Part shown: in pieces, positions 8,752 through 16,113 of the stretch
How positions within the stretch are numbered: the stretch's first letter is position 1
Layout: each line of letters starts with the position of its first letter
Assembly (NCBI GenBank): GCA_007130045.1
Contig: SLTG01000089.1
Coordinates: 1-44,511, forward strand
Source of the DNA: Opitutales bacterium
GTDB taxonomy: Bacteria > Verrucomicrobiota > Verrucomicrobiia > Opitutales > T3Sed10-336
Direction of reading: 5' to 3'
DNA length: 44,511 nt
Made by a program: the position numbers and the translations under genes
The notes under the pieces: generated by a model
What the model was told of the DNA's origin: nothing
Database searches by the model: none
What the model saw: only the letters and a program-made list of their open reading frames with translations

Positions 8752-9420
8752 GTGCGAAATTTATTGAGGGGAATCGGAAGGGGTCGGGCCGAAAGCGTCG
8801 ATTGAAATCGGCGGAAAGTAGAGAATGAAAGAGTCTTACAGTAAAGGTGTAGCGAGCCATGCTGGCCCTGAGTCATGCCTCGACAGCCCGCGAGGGCGTG
8901 GGGAAGCGTTGACAAGGGAAAGCGCAGGCGGGCTATTGAGCTCCGAAAACACCTTATTCCGGGAGCCGAGACGGTGGCCTGAAATCGAAGGCGACATGGA
9001 CAGCCGCGTTACGATGCGCGAGTGGTTGTTTGCCCGGCGGAGTCAGAGAACCTGGCATGCGTGGACACTTTCCGCACGAGAATCGAGAGACCTCGGAAAG
9101 GAGTCTGTACGGGGATGAAAGAAGCAACCCGCACAGGGGCGGCAGGTAAGGTTGGTAGCCGTAATCCTGCCGTTGGTTCCTCCGAGGATTCGGACGGCAA
9201 CATAGTACCGAAGAAGTCGGCGAACAACGGGTCGGCGGTTCCGGCGGAGTCGATGGAGGGAAGAACGCCGGCCGAAGCCGGCGCGCCGGGAGGTACACGA
9301 AGCCGCGAACCGGGTGCAAGACCGGGGTTTCGCATCGAACGGGTCGGCCCCGGTGCGTCAAAGAGCCCGTTCGCTTTGACGCCAAATACTCGACGGTAGG
9401 AGCCGTATGAGTTATGTTGC
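8752..9420 (+). mobile_element. Group II intron remnant, internally deleted
   Basis: The left end begins GTGCGAAATTT at 8752, matching the GUGYG 5' consensus of group II introns. The next 350 bases are structured and GC-rich, with phrases typical of bacterial intron domain I (GGCGGAGTCAGAGAACCTGG near 9037). An intron-encoded-protein start follows at 9115. Near the right end CTCGACGGTAGGAGCCGTATGAG (in part 9390-9412) is the usual lead into the 5' strand of domain V, but the complementary 3' strand (expected ACGUACGG-like) is missing. The element therefore lacks most of the RT gene and part of domain V, and should be immobile. The right boundary is approximate. Recognition is from memory of intron sequences, not from folding. 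Confidence 0.65.
9115..9399 (+). pseudogene. Group II intron reverse transcriptase, N-terminal remnant
   Basis: This 94-codon reading frame starts MKEATRTGAAGKVGSRNPAV and contains SDGNIVPKKSANNG followed by AESMEGR. The pattern SDxxxVPxKxANxG...AExxEGR is the recognisable N-terminal leader of group II intron reverse transcriptases. Everything expected afterwards, including the RT palm with YxDD and the maturase domain, is absent; the frame ends in unrelated Arg/Gly-rich sequence. An internal deletion has joined the leader to the end of the intron. Confidence 0.6.
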
Positions 9421-9476
9421 GAACCGAATTATGTTGTGAAGTGTGGGGAAGAGCCTGTCTTCCAAAGGCTTTACTT

Positions 9477-9581
9477 CTAGGCGATTTCCAATTGGGAGAG
9501 CCAGACGCCGCCATCCTCAACCCTGAGGCGCACGCTGGTGTCGCCGTCAGGTGATTGGTAAAGGATGATTTCGCCGCTCAT
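9477..9581 (-). pseudogene. RhuM-family protein, N-terminal stub
   Basis: The stub has 34 codons, MSGEIILYQSPDGDTSVRLR then VEDGGVWLSQLEIA, followed by TAG. RhuM/virulence-type proteins start this way: a YQ-DG-R beta hairpin, then VWLSQ-x-x-(I/M)A-ELF. The stop falls exactly where ELF is expected, so the remaining 300 or so residues are lost. It starts inside an ATGA overlap with a 17-codon reading frame (complement 9578-9631), which itself overlaps the stop of the AlbA_2-type pseudogene. RhuM genes often accompany AlbA_2-type ATP-binding proteins near type I restriction loci, which suggests a decayed defence-type operon. Confidence 0.55.
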
Positions 9582-9631
9582 GCTTCGACCTCCCTGTACG
9601 ATTTGGAGTGGTCATCTGCATTCTTGCTCAT
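9578..9631 (-). other. 17-codon reading frame between two pseudogenes
   Basis: The peptide is MSKNADDHSKSYREVEA. It is linked by ATGA overlaps to the AlbA_2-type pseudogene upstream and the RhuM stub downstream, with GGAGAGG ahead of its ATG. It may be the remnant start of the RhuM gene or a coupling peptide. Nothing else supports a function. Confidence 0.3.
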
Positions 9632-10759
9632 CGCGTCCTCTCCTTTCTCCGCGCGGCAAGGATGCTTGTGCCTTTCGCGGTAAGGCGGTATTTTTGAAGT
9701 CGGCTGTTGGGTTTGTCCGGGATGGTCCTTTCGATCACGTGGTCTGCGAGCAGTTCCCGGATGCGCAGGTTGAGCTTTCCGGAGACGGTCTTGTGTCCGA
9801 GGCCACTCGCGATTTCCGTCTTGGAAAGATCATGCGATTTAAGCAATTTCAAGATCCGTGAGGCGATTGACTCTGGCCCCGACTCTGGCCCGGGCTTTGG
9901 CTTCTCGGGCTCTGTGTTTGCTCCCTGGATGGTTTTCAAGTATTCCGGAGCGAACGGGAATTCCAGCCAAAGGTCGTTGGTCTCGTAACGGAGGCGTGGC
10001 TTCGGCGCGCCGGCTTCCTTGCAGGCCTGGAGGATCCGCCAGATGCCACGACCCCAGGCTTCGATCTCACCGGCCCGGAAAAAAGCGTTGGCGATGTCGG
10101 GGTTGAAGGGACTGGAGGAATGGTTGCCCAGGAGTTTTTTTACGGTCCAGCCGTCGGGGAGCACGGCAGGATTCCAGATTTTTAACTTGTCCTCATGCAC
10201 CCGGATTTGCACCGGTGCGCCGATCGCGTAGTCGCGATGCACGAGCGGCGTTCGATGCCCGCAGGTCCGATGGATCCACCCGACCGCTTGAGGCGGCGAG
10301 TTCGCGGAAGCGCCGGATGGCTGCTTTGGACAAGTCGGCAATCTTGACGCCGGGTACGGGCACGCCGTCCCAGGTGCGGCCGTGTCGCCGCAAGATGAAC
10401 CGGTCGAGGGCAGCGCCTTTGAGTTCCTGGAGCGTGCTGCCGCTGCGCATGAAATAGCGACCGCGATAGCTGATCGGATTGGGATAAGCATCGACGACGA
10501 TCTCCAGGAAGTCCTTCCCATCGGCGTGGCCAAGATTCACAGCAACAATGACGCCCAAAACGTCGCGAACTTTGTTGGGAAGATCCTCCAACGACTTGTG
10601 GGCATCTTTCAGACCGACAACTTTGCCGGTATCGTCTTTGCCGATGACGAGGCGCCCGCCGTCGGCGTTGGCATAGCCGCAGATCCATTTCAGGCAGTCG
10701 TCTTTCCACTCCCGCTTCCATTCAGCGGTCTGTTGCTCGGTTTGGGGCATATGCGTCAT
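9628..10759 (-). pseudogene. AlbA_2/Schlafen-like ATP-binding protein, frameshifted with internal deletion
   Basis: The N-terminal part (10759 to about 10290) reads MTHMPQTEQQTAEWKREWKD and contains CGYANADGGRLVIGKDDTGKVVG, the hallmark of the AlbA_2 (divergent AAA-4) nucleic-acid-binding domain. After ELAASSGRVDPSD the frame changes. The C-terminal part resumes at RDYAIGAPVQIRVHEDKLKIWNP in a second frame (about 10255 to 9628) with the HATPase_c_4 elements NPDIANAFFRAGEIEAWGRG and a winged-helix end (LSKTEIASGLGHKTVSGKLN). In intact relatives more than 100 residues separate these parts, so about 300 bp is deleted and the frame is shifted. Such proteins occur in restriction and phage-defence neighbourhoods. 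This copy cannot make a full product. Confidence 0.75.
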
Positions 10760-10886
10760 GGGTCAGGCAACCGAAAAGACGTCACGTCTGTACTCTTGAC
10801 AAAATTGGAATGAAATTCGGCAGTCCTCGGAACGGGCGTGGGCCGGGCGTCCTTTCGGGTTTAGCTAAACGGCAAATTGGAAAGTA

Positions 10887-10996
10887 TGGAGTGCGGCGGC
10901 ATGACGCCGCTTTCCGGCTGGGGGGGTGACCCCGGCAGGCCGGGACTCGGAAGCATGTCACCCCGATCCAAAGCGGCAACATGTTGCCGCACTCCA
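10887..10996. repeat. 110-bp nested inverted repeat (cruciform or hairpin element)
   Basis: The outer arms 10887-10913 and 10970-10996 (27 nt each) are inverted copies matching at 23 of 27 positions; both read TGGAGTGCGGC, then a variable CATG core, then GCCGCTTT. Inside them, GGGGTGAC (10923-10930) pairs with GTCACCCC (10957-10964), and inside that CCCGGC (10931-10936) pairs with GCCGGG (10939-10944). All pairs are nested, so the whole unit can form one long stem. The mismatches in the outer arms are paired changes around the CATG core. It could be a dispersed palindromic repeat or a small non-autonomous element. No gene overlaps it convincingly. Confidence 0.7.
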
Positions 10997-11149
10997 GGGT
11001 TTTCGCGAGGCGTTGTCCGAAGGGGCGAATTCACCGCGGCGTTGGACCCGACCGGGCGAGTCACGAATTCACTACGGGATTGCGGGTTCTTTCGGTTACA
11101 AATTCAATCTTGATACAGGATGGTTCACGCACCAGTCTTTATACCGTAA

Positions 11150-11425
11150 ATGAAGCTACCCCGATCCGAATCGGCAATTGTCGAGAAAGACAAACTCGTC
11201 GGCGATCTCCTGAACTCGGCCCATCGGTTTGGGAGAAGCAAGGCGAGATTCTTTGGGCGATTTGGATTTTCGGTTGGCGCCTGGAAGGAATTGGCCGAGG
11301 CGCTTCGAAGGCACGGACGCGAGAATCCGGTCACAGGCATTACTGAGACGCAATTCGGGGTACGTTTCCAGGTTGACGGACCATTGAATACTCCGGATGG
11401 TCGGCAACCAGAAACCCCGCGATAA
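11150..11425 (+). CDS. DUF6883-like small protein, possibly C-terminally shortened
   Basis: The 91-residue protein MKLPRSESAIVEKDKLVGDL continues with LLNSAHRFGRSKARFFGRFGF, then ETQFGVRFQVDGPLNTPDGR. The arrangement (MKLP, K-L-x-x-x-LLxxxHxxGRxKAxFFxxxGF, a helix, then FGxxFxVDGxLxTPDGR) matches the DUF6883 family, found in mobile and toxin-related loci and often beside DUF4926. Relatives usually continue for about 15 residues after TPxGR with a conserved TVW-like strand; here the frame ends at QPETPR, so the C-terminus may be lost. No DUF4926 partner is visible upstream. Function is unknown, and the family call is from memory. Confidence 0.5.
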   Translation: MKLPRSESAIVEKDKLVGDLLNSAHRFGRSKARFFGRFGFSVGAWKELAEALRRHGRENPVTGITETQFGVRFQVDGPLNTPDGRQPETPR

Positions 11426-11429
11426 ACCC

Positions 11430-11959
11430 AATGACGAGTATCACTCCCGAAAAATTCATATCGTTCCCAGTTTACCGATTCCTCGCTGGAATAAAACCTC
11501 GAAACCGGGCGACATAGAGATTGGAAATATTATCGAGTAGACCTGAATGTCGCCAGTGTAGCCCGCCGGAAATCATGAAACCTAACGGAAGTTCCTGATT
11601 CGCTTCGTCTCCCCCTGTGGCGTGCCTGCTTGCAAGCGCCCGGCCCGCGCAATCCGGAAAGCGTCTGCGCTCCCCGACATGTCGGGACAGGCAGAATACG
11701 CCACAGGAATTCCCCGTTCGCGGAGACAACGCCTCTTCCCCCTGTGACATAGGTTGCAATCCTTTTGGCGGGCTACACTAGTCCCAAAATGGCTCGGAAA
11801 GACTGAAGGCATTGTAGGATCCCCCATGATTGCCAAGCTCTTTGAGGCCTTCCGATAATGGGTCCTTAAAACTCGTCGGAGGCAGGGCTCGAAAAAGCTT
11901 CCGAGAGTGTTCATCTTCGGGAGTGCCAGGATCCGGCTGAGATCAAGTCAGGTCTGGAG
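11430..11959. other. Non-coding or decayed stretch
   Basis: No reading frame here has recognisable protein features. CATGTCGGGACAGG-like short palindromic bits occur near 11678-11692. The stretch separates the DUF6883-like gene from the IS110 remnant and is probably degraded accessory DNA. Confidence 0.35.
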
Positions 11960-12130
11960 CCGGCACGCCAAAGTCCGCCGTTGCCTCTTTATGGCGGCCC
12001 AAACCGCGGCGATCCACAACCCTGTCATCAAAGCCTATGTCCAGGGTCTCCGCGAAAGGGGAAAGCCACACAGATGCGCATTGGTGGCGGCTATGCGTAA
12101 ACTTTTTATCCACCTTCAAATTCGCTTGCG
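11960..12130 (+). pseudogene. IS110-family transposase, C-terminal fragment
   Basis: Residues encoded here read [20 protein letters not shown], then [20 protein letters not shown], then [15 protein letters not shown]. This is the conserved C-terminal (Transposase_20) block of IS110/IS116/IS902 transposases: (V/L)RRxLYMAAxxAxxxNPxxxxxYxxLxxRGKPxxxALxAxMRKLL. The DEDD catalytic domain and the rest of the element are missing on the left, and the sequence loses similarity after LQIRL. Only a scar of the element remains. Confidence 0.7.
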
Positions 12131-12219
12131 CCCCCATTCCCCTCCGGGCTACCTTTTGTGTCGGTGCCTCACGGTTGATGTTGAGGCCGCAACGAACATC
12201 TGCGAAACAGAATCAAGCG

Positions 12220-12408
12220 ATGCCAAAACACGCGTTCAAACTCAAATACGCCCCCCATTTTAATATGTTCGCCCACAGTGCGGGGGAGGATTATGTCGAT
12301 CAGCTCCGGTTTGCCGCCGAGGTCGGGTTCACCGCTTGGGAAGACAACGGGATGCCGAAGCGGGAGGTGGCGCTCATCGATGCCTATTTGTCGGTGGACG
12401 ATTTTTAA
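12220..12408 (+). pseudogene. Hydroxypyruvate isomerase-like TIM-barrel protein, N-terminal stub
   Basis: The 62-codon frame [20 protein letters not shown] continues AGEDYVDQLRFAAEVGFTAW then EDNGMPKREVALIDAYLSVD. This matches the first strand and helix of the sugar-phosphate isomerase/hydroxypyruvate isomerase family ([11 protein letters not shown]...D-QLxFAAxxGFTAxEDNGM). The family is about 270-300 residues long, so this is the first fifth only. The frame stops at 12406 and the following 100 bases do not continue the family. Confidence 0.6.
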
Positions 12409-12737
12409 ATCAGCCGGATGTTTGAACGGGTGAAGGAGGGGGGCGTCACCGGTAGTTTGTGGAAACAGAATTGGAGGAGGACGACCGGGAATATCAGGAG
12501 GCGATGAAGGTATCCGGTATTGCGATCGGGGGAGAGGCGAGTTGACTTTTAATTTGATGACTGCGCCCCCGTCTATGTTAGCATTCAATGAATATTTTAT
12601 TAATGTATAAACTCAGTATTATAATATACTCCCCGTCATCAAGTTTTCGGAAAACACACCCCACCATGCTTGCGCATGGTCCCCCCTCAAGAGGGGAATG
12701 ATCGAGTATTTGAAGGGGAGTAGAATCCGAAAACCTG
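12409..12737. other. Intergenic region before DUF1593 gene, with weak promoter-like sites
   Basis: There is no credible gene. An AT-rich patch around 12590-12630 contains TATAAT at 12620-12625, with a poor -35 match (TTATTA, 12597-12602) at 17-bp spacing. Further on, CCCCTC (12683-12688) and GAGGGG (12691-12696) form a tight hairpin 42 bp before the next start. These may be the promoter and leader of the DUF1593 gene at 12738. Confidence 0.3.
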
Positions 12738-14246
12738 ATGACGGGAAGTATAGTGTTTATCTCTATGCCATTGATCCTTCAATCACTCCCGGCTGTTGCG
12801 TCCGACTCGCCGTCCGGTGTCCGGCACAGACTCATCGTCTTGGCCGACATGGGCAACGAGCCCGACGAGGAGCAGCAAATGGTGCATCTGCTGATGTGTC
12901 ACAACGAGTTCGACCTCGAAGGTTTGATCGCGGTGAGCGGCATCCACTTGCGGCCGTCGAACCGGGACCCCTATCGGCGGGTACTGCACCCGGAGCTCTT
13001 TCACCGCCTGATCGACGGCTACGAGAAAGTCTATCCCAACCTGCACCTCCACGCCGGCGGCTGGCTCTCACCCTTCAACCTGCGGATGAAGGTCGTCTCC
13101 GGTCAGCCCGATTACGGCATGGACGGCGTGGGTGAGGGTAAATCGACCACAGGCTCGGAGCTGATCATCCGTCACGTGACCGTCGCCGACCCGCGACCCG
13201 TGTTCATCGTTATCAACGCCGGGTCGAACACGCTTGCCCAAGCCTTGATCGACTACCGGGCGAGCCACAGCCCAGAAGAAGTCGACGCCTTTGTCGCGAA
13301 ACTGCGCGTCTTCGAGAACGGCGCACAGGACGATGCCGGCGCGTGGATCACTCACACCTTTCCGCAGATCCATTGGATTCGCGGGAAGGCCCAGTCGAAG
13401 TGCTATGGCGGACCTGCCCAAGACGTGGCCGGACCCCACGTGTGGAAGCCCTACGCTTATTCCGCCAAGGGGCAGGATGACTGGGCCCACGAGCACATTC
13501 GCACCGGCCACGGCCCCCTCGGCGAGCTGTACCCTATGCGGCTCTATTTCCATCTCACTTTCGATAATCCCACTTTCATCGAGGGCGGCGGAACCATTCC
13601 CTGGATGAGCCTCGTCTCCCGCGGCCTGACCGATCCGTCCGAACAGACGTGGGGCGGGTGGAGCGGGCGATATACGGCGGAGCGGGTTCTCAACGTCCCC
13701 GCCGATTCCTCGCGTGTGAGGCCCGACGAAGAACGATTCAAGCCCTGGGCGGTCTACACAGACGCAGTCGGCCGGTGGACCGATCCCGACACCGGCGTGA
13801 CATATCACGACGAGTACACTCCCATCTGGCGTTGGCGACAGGCGATGTGGAACGACTTCCGGGCGCGCATGGACTGGTGCTTGAAACCCTTCGCCGAGGC
13901 CAATCATCATCCGCGCGCCGTCGTAAACGGTGATGCCGCCACCGACATTTTGCATCATTCGGCGCGCCCCGGGGAGACGCTGGTCTTCGACGCGTCCGAA
14001 TCCAGCGATCCCGACGGCGACGAGCTCACGTTCTCGTGGTGGAATTATCCCGAGGCCGGGCGCGCTCCCTATGGAAAAGCGCTGCCGCTCGCCGACGCCA
14101 CTTCCCCGCGCGTCACCCTCACGGTCCCGGCGGACGCCGAGGGAAAGGAGCTGCACCTCATTCTCGAGGTCACCGACCGGTCCCCGATAGTCCCCTTGAC
14201 CGCATATCGGCGGGTGGTTATCGAAGTGGGGGCGCACGCACGGTGA
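12738..14246 (+). CDS. DUF1593/Sde182-type nucleoside hydrolase-like protein, secreted
   Basis: The 502-residue protein starts MTGSIVFISMPLILQSLPAV, a signal peptide with probable cleavage after AVA. The mature part begins with a nucleoside hydrolase-like fold: RHRLIVLADMGNEPDEEQQM replaces the classic DxDxGxDxDD metal motif, followed by EGLIAVSGIHLRP. VFIVINAGSNTLAQAL and DDAGAWITHTFPQIHWIRG are further family blocks. The last about 90 residues (VVNGDAATDILHHSARPGET onward) form an Ig-like C-terminal domain with SSDPDGDELTFSW. Relatives are often annotated cellulose-binding Sde182-like. It probably acts on glycans outside the cell, but the substrate is unknown. It is GC-rich like the host, unlike its homolog at 27878-29317. 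Confidence 0.88.
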   Translation: MTGSIVFISMPLILQSLPAVASDSPSGVRHRLIVLADMGNEPDEEQQMVHLLMCHNEFDLEGLIAVSGIHLRPSNRDPYRRVLHPELFHRLIDGYEKVYPNLHLHAGGWLSPFNLRMKVVSGQPDYGMDGVGEGKSTTGSELIIRHVTVADPRPVFIVINAGSNTLAQALIDYRASHSPEEVDAFVAKLRVFENGAQDDAGAWITHTFPQIHWIRGKAQSKCYGGPAQDVAGPHVWKPYAYSAKGQDDWAHEHIRTGHGPLGELYPMRLYFHLTFDNPTFIEGGGTIPWMSLVSRGLTDPSEQTWGGWSGRYTAERVLNVPADSSRVRPDEERFKPWAVYTDAVGRWTDPDTGVTYHDEYTPIWRWRQAMWNDFRARMDWCLKPFAEANHHPRAVVNGDAATDILHHSARPGETLVFDASESSDPDGDELTFSWWNYPEAGRAPYGKALPLADATSPRVTLTVPADAEGKELHLILEVTDRSPIVPLTAYRRVVIEVGAHAR

Positions 14247-14342
14247 TGCTCCGACGAACCTATCATTGGCCGCAAGCAATCATGTTTCTTAAGGTTTGTT
14301 ATCTATAAAGTCTGGTAATTAAACGAACAGCGGGGTTTATAT

Positions 14343-15509
14343 ATGTCGAAAAAATTGAGAGCATTGGTTCATGGCTCAGGTTTTGCCGGGCAAGGTCACA
14401 CTGAAGCTTTCAGAAACGCTGGTGTTGAAATATCAGGCATGGTGAGCCGTACGAAGTCGGTAGTTGAGAATATTGCAAATCAGATGAATATTGAATATGC
14501 ATCAACGGATTGGGACAAGGCTTTAGCTGAGATTAAGCCTGATATTGCCATTATCGGCACGCCTGGCGGTGCACACTTTAATCCGATTCTTTCAGCGATC
14601 GAATATGGGTGCCATATCTTTTGTGACAAACCGCTTGCAACTACATCAGAGAAGGCCAAGCAACTTTACAAAGAGGCTAAGAAAAAAGGCGTCAAGACAG
14701 CTTTTGGCGCATCCTTCAGGTATCAACCTCATGCATTGCTGGCTAAAGAGATGGTTGCCAAAGGTGATATAGGTGTTCCGTATGAGGTGGAGTGCATCTC
14801 GCATTATAATCTTGAATTACTTATTCCCTGGGGATGGTCGCACAAGATTGATCTTGGCGGAGGTCGCCTGAGCAATAACTTTACGCATAAGCTCTCAATC
14901 GTTGAGAATGTTCTGAACGGGCGAGTTCGAAGGATTAATGGTGAAACCCGAAATGACATGCATGTTGCACCTGTTGTTGAAGGTGTACATGACTTTAGGA
15001 AACGAAAAGAGTTTGCGCCAACAAGACGGGAAGCGCTCAAAAATCCTGAGCGATGGGAATGGCGCGATGTTGATTCCGAGTGGACATACACTGTGATGGG
15101 ACGTTTGCAGTCGGAAGTTTCCAATAATACCAAGGATACGGTCTCATTACTTTTTAAGCATTGCGGTATACAGCCAAGGTTTAACAATGATTATATCGCA
15201 TTTTTCGGGAGTGAGGGCGCTATACATATAGAGGGCGCATATGCCCAAGGGCCATTATATCTTCACACTCGCGATTCCCAAAAATGGGAGAAGATACCAC
15301 TCCCTGAGAATATCAGAAAATCCGTTCCTGAGATTGCAGGTGACACACAGCGCAATTGGACCTACCTTGTACAAGAGTTTGTAAATGACATTCTTGGCAA
15401 GGGATATACAGGATATCAAACGTTTCGTGAGGGCTGGATTTACCAGGAAATCGTTGATTCGATAAGGCGAGCTGATGGGTGGTTTCTTGTTCCCGAAGAT
15501 ATTTCATGA
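14343..15509 (+). CDS. Gfo/Idh/MocA family NAD(P)-dependent oxidoreductase
   Basis: The 388-residue protein has an N-terminal Rossmann fold: KLRALVHGSGFAGQGHTEAF (GxGxxG-like GSGFAG), IKPDIAIIGTPGGAHFNPIL, and the family signature HIFCDKPLATTSEKAKQLYK with the E/D-K-P catalytic Lys. The C-terminal alpha/beta domain includes GWSHKIDLGGGRLSNNFTHK. Family members oxidise or reduce sugars, inositols and sugar acids. The substrate is not readable. It follows the DUF1593 gene by about 100 bp on the same strand. Codon use is clearly more AT-rich (many ATT, AAA and GAT codons) than in neighbours, pointing to transfer. There is no signal peptide, so it is cytoplasmic. Confidence 0.9.
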   Translation: MSKKLRALVHGSGFAGQGHTEAFRNAGVEISGMVSRTKSVVENIANQMNIEYASTDWDKALAEIKPDIAIIGTPGGAHFNPILSAIEYGCHIFCDKPLATTSEKAKQLYKEAKKKGVKTAFGASFRYQPHALLAKEMVAKGDIGVPYEVECISHYNLELLIPWGWSHKIDLGGGRLSNNFTHKLSIVENVLNGRVRRINGETRNDMHVAPVVEGVHDFRKRKEFAPTRREALKNPERWEWRDVDSEWTYTVMGRLQSEVSNNTKDTVSLLFKHCGIQPRFNNDYIAFFGSEGAIHIEGAYAQGPLYLHTRDSQKWEKIPLPENIRKSVPEIAGDTQRNWTYLVQEFVNDILGKGYTGYQTFREGWIYQEIVDSIRRADGWFLVPEDIS

Positions 15510-15836
15510 TCTTGAGGGACGGGTATCATCTTTTTCAGATTGCGGAGGATAGTTAATAAAAGTAAAGAAATCGGGTCCGGTTTCGATTTTCCGTATGAGC
15601 TGCTCGCACACATCCCTTCCGTCTGTTGTTTCCGATTGCGCGGAATGCCAACGTAGTGGCTCACGTTCTTTCCCGTTCCATCAGGAGCTTGTTGGCTATC
15701 CCCCAATTCGCTCCCGACCCGTGGCGATCGGACGAACGGCGATGGCGCTGGAAAGCGCTGTATAAGCGGAATCGGTGCGGTAGAGAAGACGGCCTCATAG
15801 GTATCGGAGGAATGAGAGTTTATGCTTGATTAAGAC
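15510..15836. other. Intergenic stretch before feoA
   Basis: No convincing gene. Base composition changes here from AT-rich (oxidoreductase side) to GC-rich (Feo side), consistent with a junction between acquired and host DNA. Short frames present have no family features. Confidence 0.35.
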
Positions 15837-15851
15837 TGAGATTCGTTCTCA
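15837..15851. promoter_or_regulatory. Fur-box-like 7-1-7 dyad upstream of feoA
   Basis: TGAGATTCGTTCTCA is a 7-1-7 imperfect inverted repeat. It matches the TGATAATNATTATCA Fur consensus at 10 of the 14 defined positions, ending 10 bp before the proposed feoA ATG. Its place directly before a ferrous iron transport operon makes iron-dependent repression plausible. It would lie inside the coding region if a TTG at 15826 were the start, which favours the ATG at 15862. Confidence 0.45.
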
Positions 15852-15861
15852 ATTAAAGGGA

Positions 15862-16113
15862 ATGAAGGGGATTTTATCACTCGACTGCCTGCCGTGCGGC
15901 CGTGTCGCGCGGGTGCTCGACGTGGATGCGAATCATGCCGCGGGCGAGCGCTTCCTGGCACTCGGCTTATTGCCGGGTGGCGAGGTGACTGTTGACCGGG
16001 TTGCACCGCTGGGGGATCCGATCGCCATCCGGGTGGGATCGCTGCGGTTGGCGATTCGGCGCCGTGACGCCGCGTGTATTCGTTTGACCTTCGAGAAGCG
16101 TGATGAACCGTGA
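15862..16113 (+). CDS. feoA: FeoA, ferrous iron transport accessory protein
   Basis: The 83-residue protein MKGILSLDCLPCGRVARVLD has an SH3-like FeoA fold: AGERFLALGLLPGGEVTVDR is the (R/x)L-x-x-(L/M)GL-x-PG-x-x(V/I) core, followed by GDPIAIRVGSLRLAIRRRDA, the strand pair found in every FeoA. It supports FeoB in cytoplasmic Fe(II) uptake. An upstream TTG (15826) would add 12 residues, but it would place a Fur-like dyad within the gene and no ribosome site is well spaced for it. The stop overlaps the feoB start by four bases (GTGA), so translation is coupled. Confidence 0.9.
   Translation: MKGILSLDCLPCGRVARVLDVDANHAAGERFLALGLLPGGEVTVDRVAPLGDPIAIRVGSLRLAIRRRDAACIRLTFEKRDEP

Noticed and set aside
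12597-12625. TATAAT box as a confident promoter for the DUF1593 gene
   Set aside because: The -35 match is poor (3 of 6) and the area is generally AT-rich; kept only as a weak note.
13068-14279. Long antisense frame opposite the first DUF1593 gene
   Set aside because: The sense protein is conserved along its whole length with a homolog in the same window; the antisense product has no features.
15826-15861. TTG start that would lengthen FeoA by 12 residues
   Set aside because: The added residues are not FeoA-like, no well-spaced ribosome site exists, and a Fur-like dyad occupies this stretch.
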